A stretch of 64,000 bases of DNA, taken from the NCBI GenBank assembly GCA_933822405.4, contig CAKOGP040000001.1:1115036-1179035 (forward strand), in the 5' to 3' direction. The notes under the pieces are model-generated. The model saw only the letters and a program-made list of their open reading frames with translations. It did no database searches and was not told where the DNA came from. Source of the DNA: Cylindrotheca closterium (lineage: Eukaryota; Bacillariophyta; Bacillariophyceae; Bacillariales; Bacillariaceae). Below, one piece after another: positions 8,625-17,176 of this stretch. The translations under genes were made by a program, and so were the position numbers. Positions within the stretch are counted from its first letter, which is position 1, and the number at the start of each line of letters is the position of its first letter.

Positions 8625-9191
8625 ATGAAGATCGCTAGAAAGACTGTTGCTACAACTATATTGGCATTCCTATCTGGAACCAATGCCTTTTCAACTATTT
8701 CGCAATTGGGAGTATCCGGCTCTCGTAAGTCCACGGCGATGTCGTATATGAATGAAAGTCATGAAACATCATTTCTCCTGGAAGAGTTCACCACTTACAA
8801 TGGGGAGCTGGTGAAACCGTATGATATGCTTGGGGTTGGACGGGAGGCTGAACGTTTGGATATTCGACGGGCATATATTGAGAAGAGTAAATTATATCAC
8901 CCAGATGCGGTAAGACATAGTCCATCCCTTCCAAGTGGTTGCAACTCGTTTGATGATGTAAGGGACCAATGGGAACGCATCAAACTTAGCTATGAGATCC
9001 TCAGTGATAGGAAGACGAAAATGAGATACGATAGACACGAATCTCTTGCAGAAGTACTGGAAGATCCAAGCGCCGTGGTAGCACGAGCAGCTGGAGACGC
9101 CATCAAAGCTGGAGCGCTGAATCTAAAAAAGGGTATTTTCGGCGTCGGAACATTTGCTTTTGAGCAGCTGTTGAAAAAGGAAAGAAGCTGA
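8625..9191 (+). CDS. Plastid-targeted J-domain (DnaJ) protein
   Basis: The protein is 188 aa from the ATG at 8625. Residues 1-22 are a signal peptide (KTVATTILAFLSGTNAFST) ending in an AFST motif that fits plastid import. A J domain follows at about 62-135 with YDMLGVGREAERLDIRRAY, KLYHPDA (the HPD tripeptide that stimulates Hsp70 ATPase) and YEILSDRKTKMRYDR. There is no zinc finger or substrate-binding C-terminal domain, so it is a type III J protein. It probably recruits a plastid Hsp70. The long loop between the HPD and the last helix (about 28 residues with Ser/Pro) is unusual. The facing PPR gene ends 340 bp downstream. Confidence 0.8.
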   Translation: MKIARKTVATTILAFLSGTNAFSTISQLGVSGSRKSTAMSYMNESHETSFLLEEFTTYNGELVKPYDMLGVGREAERLDIRRAYIEKSKLYHPDAVRHSPSLPSGCNSFDDVRDQWERIKLSYEILSDRKTKMRYDRHESLAEVLEDPSAVVARAAGDAIKAGALNLKKGIFGVGTFAFEQLLKKERS

Positions 9192-9198
9192 AACGACA

Positions 9199-9253
9199 GT
9201 AAGTACCAGCGCGTCTTCCTTCGCCGCTAACAACTTTCTTCAATCTCCTGCAG
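9199..9253 (+). other. Possible 3' UTR intron of the J-domain gene
   Basis: Just after the stop at 9191 a canonical GTAAGT donor begins at 9199. A pyrimidine-rich stretch with CTGCAG acceptor ends at 9253. Length 55 bp is at the low end for introns here. Without transcripts this remains a guess. The remaining sequence to 9531 holds no further ORF that I would call. Confidence 0.35.
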
Positions 9254-9531
9254 ATGTCAGTCGCCCGATTGATTTCAAAAGGGGCAAGATTCTGCCAACA
9301 AATCCGTAATGGCATATTATTATTCTATCTATACACACCATGCACAGACGCCAAAAACTCCCTTAGTACGGCACACGAAAGCTGCTATATTTACCAAGAT
9401 ACAAGCCAATACACGAAAGCCCCATTGGGAATCACATTTATGACTCTGTCTCGAAAAGTACAAACACACGAACACACACGCATACACATCTAATCACAAA
9501 CAGAGTTTGAGTCTGATATTATATACAACAG

Positions 9532-11996
9532 CTAGAATCTTCGTCCTCCTCCTCGGCCATCATTTCGGCCCCCTCCTCGCCCACCTCCTCGACCTCGACC
9601 TCCCCCTCGGCCTCCTCCTCGGCTATCATTTCGGGGTCGCCCTGTTGGATTCTCGTCAAAGCTTCCTCGATTCTTTCCTGTATCAATCATGCGCCACCAG
9701 TCATTTGGCAAATTCTCGAAATCAATACTCCCGGGTGCGCAATTCAGCAGAGCTCGCCATTCATCCTCGGAAACACTGGCTTCAAGATCCCGAAGTACAA
9801 AATTGTTGACACACCCCGCATCGCGACAAAGATGGAACATCGTCTCAACGAATTTCGTCTTCTTCTCTCCCTCTGGCAAGAGTCGAGAACATGAGATCAT
9901 ATTCCCGAACGTGACATGGTCTGGTCTCATGCCCCTACTCTTAACCTCAGAGAACGTCGCCAAGGCTTGCTTGAAGGCATCAGATTTTGATGATCCTTCA
10001 ACATCTGCGCTTTCCGAACAAGCAAAGATGACTGCATTGTAGGTGAAGATTGTAGGCTCGAGGCTTGTGACTCCCGAATCATACAACTTCTTCATTCTTT
10101 GCAATAGAAGGTCAGCCTTTTTGTACATTTGAGGGGCCTTTCCCTTTGTAAGAGCCCGAATGAAAGTATTGTAAACTCTTTCAGTTGGTTCAACTTCTCC
10201 GGCTTGGAACGACTTCTCCATTAGTTGAAAGACTTGTTGTGATTTTTTCAAATTTGCTTCTGCATCAGTGCGGGTGTTGGCGTCAATGACTCTGCAGGAA
10301 AGCGGTGAGAGAACAATCACAAATGCAAAAAGAGTTTTCGCCACTCAATTACAACGTACCCATTAAAGGAAGAGCAATCCGGTTTCAAGTTCTTCTCGAC
10401 CATGTACTCGAGGTAATTTTGAGCCTCTTGTGCATCACCACTTTGCGTGTACCCAAAGAGCAGTGACTTGTAGACATCTTTCAAATTGTCAGAGGACTCC
10501 TCATCATTGCCTTCTGAGACCAAGTAGTCCTCGTATTTGTCGAGGAGATCTTCGGCTGCAACCATGTCGCCATTCTTCACATAAGCATCTATTACAATCC
10601 TTACAGATCTCGCTGATGGCTTCATTGAGTCGTCGCCGTCCAAGTAGCATTCGTTCATCTCATCGAGCAATTGCTCCGCTTCGGGTGCTCCATCGCCGCC
10701 TTTACTGAAAGCATAAGCATTCATGCAAGTGACATAGGCAATCGCATCCGGTTTGCAGCTAATTTTACCGGATTGGTGAAGATCTTCCATCCGCTTTAGC
10801 AGACGACCAGCTCGTTCCGCAGCCCCATGGCGATTCTTCCTGGATAGTCTTGCCCAAGCGTTAATGACGATAGTCCAAGTGGCAATATTTGGCTCTAAGT
10901 CCTCGTTGCCATCAAGGAACTCGTCCAGCAACTTATTCAACATTCGATCTGCTAAATTGGTTGACTCCCACTCGTTCTTTTGGCCATACGCATCAATCAA
11001 CGACGTAAACGTATTGATGGATGGAGAGCACACTCCGAGACTTCCATTATCAGTATCAATCTGATCCATCAATGTAATGATTGCTTCTGCCTTTTCGGGG
11101 CCATTGCCGTCTCGGCTCTTGGCATAGGCGATGACTACACTGTTAAAAGCATCCTTTGAGATTCCTTTCACACGGCCGTCGACCATTTGGGGTGGAAATT
11201 GTTCTACTGCCTCTCGCAAAAGTTTCTCGGCACGCCCAGCGGCACCTTGACTCCTACTTTTTGCAAGAACGGTAATCATCGACTCATAGGCATCGGCATC
11301 TGGAGCCAAACCAAAATGATTAATGGATTCAAAGACCACAGTTGCTCTTCGGTCAAGTCCTCGTTCACGCGACACAGCAAGTGTTCTCAATACGGAGTTG
11401 ATAGTCGCAATGTTGGGCCGGACAGAAACCAAGCCATCCTCGAAGAGTTCTCGCTGATCCGACAGCAATGCAAGAACTTTGACGACTTTGTCGTCGTTAT
11501 CTGATTTCGCCCATTGCGCAATGGCAGCTTGGAAATCACTAGAAATAGGGCGGAAAATTTCTTCTCGTTCCGTATCTTCGTCTCGCAAAGCTTGTTCCCA
11601 TTCATTCATCAACCGAATCATGAGGGACTCAACGACTGTCGCTGGTTCCCATTCGCCAGCTCCGGCAGGAAAGTTGGCCATGATCTCTCGAATCAATTTA
11701 AGATCTTCGGACTTCATCTCTCCGCGAGGAGTTTCGCTTAGAATCATTTCAATGAAACCAACTACCAAATCTTGTTGCTCATCTTCAGCTTCAAATGCTT
11801 CGGAAACTTCATCACTGGCTACAACGGTTGCTCCCAGCTCTAAGCCGAAGCGGTTGGATGGTTCGAGGAGATCACGCTGATTAGTTCTCGTGTGTTGGAT
11901 ATGAGGTACATTTTGGCGTGCGCCCGGAGAATTCACAAAGCTGACGACGGAGGTGCAGTAACCAGCCACGAGCAAGAGCTGCAATTGATGGATCAT
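9532..11996 (-). CDS. Pentatricopeptide repeat protein with C-terminal RGG box
   Basis: Two exons (10360-11996 and 9532-10291) are joined over a 68-bp intron with GTACGT donor and CTGCAG acceptor. The junction restores SSFNGVIDANT. The product is 798 aa. Residues 1-20 form a signal peptide ending in VVSFVNSPG, so plastid import is likely. The middle contains several 35-residue PPR units (for example VRPNIATINSVLRTLAVSRE, CKPDAIAYVTCMNAYAFSKG, VEPTERVYNTFIRALTKGK). The last 40 residues are RGG/RGGGR repeats, a general RNA-binding tail. PPR proteins bind organellar RNA for processing or translation. A PPR array joined to an RGG box is an uncommon design. Divergent HYPK starts 308 bp away. Confidence 0.85.
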
Positions 11997-12218
11997 TCTG
12001 GGTGATCGATTGGAGCCAGGGTTGCCTTCTGACTTTTCTTTATGATTTGCAAATTTGTTGACAAGTTTTTCTTTTTGTTCGGATTTTATTTGGCCATCAC
12101 ATCATCACGAAGGGAATCAATCAATCCTTTGATCAGATTGGAGTAGATATTATTCACGCGATTCCAAATTCCAAAGTCCCTAATTCCATTCGTACGAATC
12201 AGTCAGTCGGTGCTGAAA

Positions 12219-12241
12219 TGATCGATCACTTCGATCGATCA
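12219..12241. promoter_or_regulatory. Perfect inverted repeat upstream of HYPK
   Basis: TGATCGATC and its exact complement GATCGATCA are separated by 5 nt, 64 bp before the HYPK ATG, in the promoter region shared with the PPR gene. It could be a dimer-binding site or a hairpin in the 5' UTR. No known element is matched. Confidence 0.3.
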
Positions 12242-12304
12242 ACAAAATCATCGAACACAAACCACACACTCTCCATCTATACCCAACACAACAAAGTAGA
12301 CAAG

Positions 12305-12607
12305 ATGACAGCCAAAGACGAAGCCAAACAACTAGATTCCGTCACGGATCGCGTCAAGGACGTTGAATTGGATGCTTCGAAAGCACAAGAAGCTATGACC
12401 GCCTTGAGCAGCGCCAACAAGGGAGATGACAGCAAGGCTGCTGCCCTTGCCTCCATGTCCGTGTCCAAAGAAGATGTTGCTTTGATTGTATCAGAGCTTG
12501 AAGTTAGCGAAGAGGTTGCGGAGCGAGTTTTGAGAGAAGCGGCGCTTGATGGAGCAGAGGGTGACAAAATGTTGGAAGCAGCACTGCGGAGATTGGTGAC
12601 AGCATAG
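12305..12607 (+). CDS. HYPK: HYPK-like protein with NAC-alpha-type UBA domain
   Basis: The protein is 100 aa. An N-terminal helix with DSVTDRVKDVELDASKAQ corresponds to the conserved HYPK helix (VTDxxEEKE...). The C-terminal part VSKEDVALIVSELEVSEEVA followed by ERVLREAALDGAEGDKMLEA is a UBA-like three-helix domain as in nascent-polypeptide-associated complex alpha and HYPK. HYPK binds the NatA N-terminal acetyltransferase at the ribosome and moderates it. The assignment rests on both conserved segments and on length (human 121-129 aa). The ATG at 12305 is chosen because upstream in-frame sequence has no similarity. It is convergent with TsaD. Confidence 0.75.
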   Translation: MTAKDEAKQLDSVTDRVKDVELDASKAQEAMTALSSANKGDDSKAAALASMSVSKEDVALIVSELEVSEEVAERVLREAALDGAEGDKMLEAALRRLVTA

Positions 12608-12730
12608 ATGAATGAAGAAGCACGGAATGAATGAATGAAACATAAACACCACTTTGATACATACAGAACAACAACTTGTAAAACATCCTTGATCCTTGAT
12701 CGTGTTCTTGTCAAAATGATAAGATATTTA

Positions 12731-14209
12731 TTATGAGTCTTGATTATTCTCTGCACTGAGTGAGAAGGGATACCTCGCATAGACATCTTGACCATCGGGT
12801 TCATCTGAGCTTCCGAGCTTCAATCGTTCCACGGCAGCCCATGCACTCATTGCACCTTGATCCGTGCACAATCTTGGCGGAGGTACGGCTAAACTCCAGC
12901 CATGGTTTTCACACAATTCCTCCAATCGGCTTCTAAGTTCCATGTTTGCTGCAACTCCTCCCACTAAGGCCAATGTCTTGATTTCTTCGTCTTCAACATT
13001 TGAAATCGCTCGTTTCAGTCTATGTTCCAAGTGACGAATGGCAATGTGCTGAAAGGATGCAGCAATGTCAGCTTTGTCTCCCCTCGGTAGCTCCGATGGT
13101 AGCTCTACTCCTCGTTCCATGACAAGTTTCTCGGCCGCTCTTCGAACATTTGTCTTTAATCCCGCATAGCTAAAGTCACAATCTTTTCGTTGCAACAATG
13201 GGACGGTCAAAGGAACGGCCGTCCGGTTTCCTTCCAAAGCAAGCTTTTCAACGGCTGGGCCACCACCTCCACCGACCGGTAATCCCAATAATCGTGCTGT
13301 CTTGTCAAAGGCTTCTCCCAGCGAATCATCCAAGGTTCCCCCAATCACGGAATATCTACCAATTCCCATGCATTTTAATATTTGACAGTGTCCTCCCGAT
13401 ACTAAAAGTGACAAAAAGGGAAATTGCAAATCTGGATTTTCCAATCGCGCCATTAGAATGTGAGCTTCCAAATGATGAATTCCCACAAATGGTTTCTTGT
13501 GTTGAATGGCAAGCTCTTTGGCCCGGTTGCATCCAACTCGCAAACAAATTTCCAATCCTGGACCCACGGTCACTCCAATCGCGTCCACTTCATCGATAGT
13601 CAAATTGGCTCTTGATAACGCCAGTTCAATGACTTGATCCAAATTCTCTTCGTGTGCCGTCTTGGCCAATCCCGGTACAACTCCTCCCCACTCTTCGTGA
13701 ATCTCCGCCTGACTGGCCAAGGCTTCTCCGAGAATGATCCCATCGCTTCGGACCACAGCGGCTCCCGTGTCATCACACGAGCTCTCAATGCCCAACACTG
13801 TAAACGGCAGCGATAACGTGGGCAATCCCGATTTATTTTGAAAGGCATCTCCATTGGGACCACCTGGTTGATAGGTGACACTGAATTGACCGCGATCGAC
13901 CGCCTTGGCCAATCCAAGGAATTTTTGTCGTTTGGCCTTGGCTTTGGCGGCGGCTTTGGCTTGTTTTCTCTTGAGCCTTTCAATAAGGTGTTGCTGGTCC
14001 TCATCACTCTCTGTCGTGGGTGATGATTCTGATGATGATTCTGATGATGTGCTAGATAGTGGTCGATTGTAGGTGGGTTGCAACCGCCACCTTAGACTTG
14101 TGGCTGCTGCTGTGGTTGCTGCTGTTGCTGTTCGACGAGAAATAGAAAATCCTTGTGCCAACATTCTTGTAATCGACAGGAAACAGAAAATTGTCTTTAT
14201 GATTGACAT
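12731..14209 (-). CDS. OSGEPL1: Organellar tRNA N6-adenosine threonylcarbamoyltransferase (TsaD/Qri7)
   Basis: The protein is 492 aa. After about 140 residues of leader and basic coiled linker, the TsaD/Kae1 fold begins with VLGIESSCDDTGAAVV. It continues with EEWGGVVPGLAKTAHEENLD, TVGPGLEICLRVG, the metal ligands HHLEAH, LLVSGGHCQIL, GEAFDKTARLL, DFSYAGLKT, LVGGVAANMELR and CTDQGAMSAWAA. It makes t6A37 in ANN-decoding tRNAs. The long leader (LAQGFSISRR, then Ala/Thr/Ser-rich) marks the mitochondrial or plastid enzyme, not cytosolic Kae1. The ATG at 14209 is the start of the leader. Confidence 0.9.
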   Translation of the reverse strand: MSIIKTIFCFLSITRMLAQGFSISRRTATAATTAAATSLRWRLQPTYNRPLSSTSSESSSESSPTTESDEDQQHLIERLKRKQAKAAAKAKAKRQKFLGLAKAVDRGQFSVTYQPGGPNGDAFQNKSGLPTLSLPFTVLGIESSCDDTGAAVVRSDGIILGEALASQAEIHEEWGGVVPGLAKTAHEENLDQVIELALSRANLTIDEVDAIGVTVGPGLEICLRVGCNRAKELAIQHKKPFVGIHHLEAHILMARLENPDLQFPFLSLLVSGGHCQILKCMGIGRYSVIGGTLDDSLGEAFDKTARLLGLPVGGGGGPAVEKLALEGNRTAVPLTVPLLQRKDCDFSYAGLKTNVRRAAEKLVMERGVELPSELPRGDKADIAASFQHIAIRHLEHRLKRAISNVEDEEIKTLALVGGVAANMELRSRLEELCENHGWSLAVPPPRLCTDQGAMSAWAAVERLKLGSSDEPDGQDVYARYPFSLSAENNQDS

Positions 14210-14536
14210 TGAGCAACTAACTTGAATAATTTGGCTCTTGGTTGTTGATTAGAAGTTTTGAGTTTGAGATGTGTGTGATGTTGATTTGATGTGATATGAT
14301 ATGATATGATATGATGTGATGAGGGATGTGATGTGATGTGATGTGATGCTATTCTTCGACTTGAATGAATGAATGATGGGCTTTGTCAATCTGCCGTGGG
14401 ACAGACAGACATCTGCTTCTCCTTTCCTCACTTTCCTCACATCTTGTGCGTGTCTCATCTTCAAGGTGTTCCTCACGAAGTTCCTCCGTCACAAAACTAC
14501 ATTGTTTCAAACAGATCTTCATCCTCAAAGTTCACC
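14210..14536. other. Divergent promoter region between TsaD and KEA genes
   Basis: About 330 bp without a gene. It contains a TGATATGA/TGATGTGA microsatellite and TC-rich stretches before the KEA ATG at 14537. An in-frame ATG at 14369 exists but would replace the clear signal peptide start. Confidence 0.5.
14283..14348. repeat. TGATATG/TGATGTG microsatellite
   Basis: Roughly a dozen 5-bp units of TGATA or TGATG type run in tandem, with one interruption (GAGGGA). It lies in the promoter region between divergent genes. Confidence 0.8.
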
Positions 14537-17071
14537 ATGGGAAGAGGTTTACAGCGGTCTCTCGTCACAATATTATTCTTATCCAAGTTGAGAGCGAGTG
14601 ATGGATTCCAGACTACTACTCCAAGCAGGAGAATACCAAATGTGCCAATACCAAAAGTACTGCCGCCGATAACCACCACCAAAAATCACAACCACCACCA
14701 CTACCACCACCACCAAGCGCTCAAGCATGGATGCAAACGACAAAGACGGTCAACGTCGTCAGAGTTAATGCTGGTGCCAGATCCTTCCATACTACAGCAC
14801 TCAACCTCTGGTACTGCAGAGTTTTTAATGGCCAAGGCGCAACTTGACTTTTCCCTCCCCTTTCAAGACATGGCAAACAATCTTTCGAGATCCATGCGGA
14901 TTGCCATTCCCAACGCCCGTTCCAGTGTCCCAGAAGAGGCGACTGAGATTGTGTTGGGATCCATGGGAATGGATCTCTTGATATTTTTGGCATCTTCTGT
15001 CCTAGTCACCACGGCGGCCAATGCCATTAAAATTACTCCTATTCTGGGCTATTTGATTTTGGGTGCCCTCTTGGGTCCCAATGGGTTGGACATTTTTTCC
15101 AATGCCCAAGCCGACGTCGGACTAGGAGACTTTGGGATTTTATTTTTGTTATTTTCGGAAGGCCTCGAAGTCACTTCCGTCCGACTTCGCAAACTGGCCA
15201 ATTATTTGCCACTGGGCATGGCGCAAATATCACTGACGACCGGTATCATCACAGCAGCCTTGTTGGCCTTGGGAAAGTATGCCCCCTCCACATCGGCATT
15301 TTTGAACATTCGGGATCCGATACAGGCCTGTATTTTGGCCGTCACCTGTACGCTTTCCACCTCGGCATTTATCTTTCCCGTGCTCAAGGAGCGAGAATGG
15401 GAGGAAGAGCAATCGGGAGCTTCGGCCACCACCATTCTCTTATTGCAAGATTTACTGGTAGCACCGTTATTGGTCTTGCTGCCCTATCTAGTGGGATCAG
15501 GACCCACGGATTATGCAGCGATTGGGTTTCTCACACTGAAAGCAACCGTAGGCTTTGGGGGTGTCATCTTTTTGGGATCCTTGATTCTGCAACAAATATT
15601 TGGCATGGTGTCGCAGACAAGATCTTCAGAAACCTTTGTCGCTCTTTGTCTTTTGGTTTCTGCCGGTATGGGAGAGATTGCCAAGACCTTGGGATTGACA
15701 GACACGGCAGGGGCCTTTGCGGCAGGAGTCTTGTTGGCGAATACCAACTACCGAGCACAAATTCAAGCTGACATCCTACCCTTCAAAGGGATTCTTTTGG
15801 GTATTTTCTTCATGGACGCTGGATCCAACTTTGATTTGAATCTAGTGCTTCAAGAATGGCAATATGTCTTTGGAGGATCCGCAGCATTGGTTGCCATCAA
15901 GGCTCTGACGCTCTTTGGAGCCACCAATGTGCCAAAGAGGTTTGAACGAAATCGACTTCCAACTGTGGATGGGATTCGAATAGCAATTCTATTGGCGGGT
16001 GGAGGAGAGTTTGCTTTTGTGGTATTGGCACTTGCCGGGAAAATTGGAGTGCTCTCGGATGACTTGATTGCAATCTTGACGGCTATCGTCCTCGTTACCA
16101 TGGGAATTACGCCAATTCTTGGGGACGTTGCCGCACTTGTATCTCAGCCATTTGAAATCGACGAAACTGACATCGACGAGGTGAATGCTAAAGATGATAT
16201 TCAAGATATTGCAGCACAGATTGAAGTTGCAGAAGATTCCATTGTGGTGTGCGGCCATGCAGAAATTGGCAGAGCCGTTCTTCGGAAACTTGTGGAGTTT
16301 CGAGATTCTTCCAGAGATGAATCATTTTCGAATAGCGAAAGGGGAATTCCAGACATTGTTGCCTTTAGTCGCAATCCCAGCCTCGTGGACTCCGTCCTCA
16401 CTCCAGCACCTGGGGCCATTGTTCTCTACGGCGATGGAAACAATCCCACTGTCATAAAGTCAAGTGGAGTGACGAATCCAAAAGGAATCTTTGTCACCTA
16501 TAATGACGGAAACGTCGTCCTTGCAGCTACTGCGAGACTGCGAGCTGCCTTTCCAGACACTCCAATTTATGCTAGAGCTTCCAAGCGAAGGGACAGTCGC
16601 AATCTTCGACTTGCTGGTGCGACCACTGCGGTTGTCGAAGGTGATGAATTGGCACGGGCCATTCCAGATATCATGAGAGGTGCATGGGAAGGTTCTTTGG
16701 ACGCTGGCGACTATGACGCCTACGACGAACTTCGCCAGTCTGCGGCATCTGCCGCTCAAATTCCGCTCACCGTGGCCGATGAATTGATTGAACTTTACAA
16801 TTCGCTAGACCTATGTGCCACTGGGCTGATTGGACGAGACGAAGTCGTCGAAATGTTTCGAAGAACCAAAAGAGGATTTGTTGCATCCGACTCCGAGATT
16901 GCTGAAATGGAAAAATGGTTGAAGTCCAGCTCGGTTCATGTCATGGATCCCTTGGACCGAGTAGAATTCTGTAGACTCTATGCAAGAGCTCCGGATTTTG
17001 TAAAGAAATCGTTTGGGGTGATCAAACAAGACCAAAAGCCACCACGAAAACAATCCCGAAAGCAATCATGA
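14537..17071 (+). CDS. KEA-type K+/H+ antiporter (CPA2) with RCK/TrkA-N domain, plastid
   Basis: The protein is 844 aa. A signal peptide and ASDGFQTTTP motif open it, so it is plastid targeted. A CPA2 exchanger domain follows with about a dozen membrane helices (LGALLGPNGL, LFSEGLEV, SAGMGEIAKTLGLTDTAGAF, GILLGIFFMDAGSNFDLNL, AILLAGGGEFAFVVLALAG). A Rossmann TrkA-N domain (SIVVCGHAEIGRAVLRKL, ATTAVVEGDELARAI) senses NAD(P)/nucleotides. The tail carries a degenerate EF-hand-like loop DLCATGLIGRDE. Such proteins exchange K+ for H+ across the thylakoid or envelope and tune proton motive force, as plant KEA3 does. Localisation to thylakoid is inferred. The ATG at 14537 gives the cleanest leader. 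Confidence 0.8.
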   Translation: MGRGLQRSLVTILFLSKLRASDGFQTTTPSRRIPNVPIPKVLPPITTTKNHNHHHYHHHQALKHGCKRQRRSTSSELMLVPDPSILQHSTSGTAEFLMAKAQLDFSLPFQDMANNLSRSMRIAIPNARSSVPEEATEIVLGSMGMDLLIFLASSVLVTTAANAIKITPILGYLILGALLGPNGLDIFSNAQADVGLGDFGILFLLFSEGLEVTSVRLRKLANYLPLGMAQISLTTGIITAALLALGKYAPSTSAFLNIRDPIQACILAVTCTLSTSAFIFPVLKEREWEEEQSGASATTILLLQDLLVAPLLVLLPYLVGSGPTDYAAIGFLTLKATVGFGGVIFLGSLILQQIFGMVSQTRSSETFVALCLLVSAGMGEIAKTLGLTDTAGAFAAGVLLANTNYRAQIQADILPFKGILLGIFFMDAGSNFDLNLVLQEWQYVFGGSAALVAIKALTLFGATNVPKRFERNRLPTVDGIRIAILLAGGGEFAFVVLALAGKIGVLSDDLIAILTAIVLVTMGITPILGDVAALVSQPFEIDETDIDEVNAKDDIQDIAAQIEVAEDSIVVCGHAEIGRAVLRKLVEFRDSSRDESFSNSERGIPDIVAFSRNPSLVDSVLTPAPGAIVLYGDGNNPTVIKSSGVTNPKGIFVTYNDGNVVLAATARLRAAFPDTPIYARASKRRDSRNLRLAGATTAVVEGDELARAIPDIMRGAWEGSLDAGDYDAYDELRQSAASAAQIPLTVADELIELYNSLDLCATGLIGRDEVVEMFRRTKRGFVASDSEIAEMEKWLKSSSVHVMDPLDRVEFCRLYARAPDFVKKSFGVIKQDQKPPRKQSRKQS

Positions 17072-17176
17072 TTTATTATACATGGTTGAGCTATAGATAC
17101 ACTTGTATATGCTAGCAATAATACTTAACAATAATTAACACCTACTTGTCACAAACATAGCTTTCCCTCAACTCAT

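Noticed and set aside
12277..12804. A 175-aa frame opposite HYPK
   Set aside because: Shadow of the HYPK and TsaD 3' ends; no recognisable feature.
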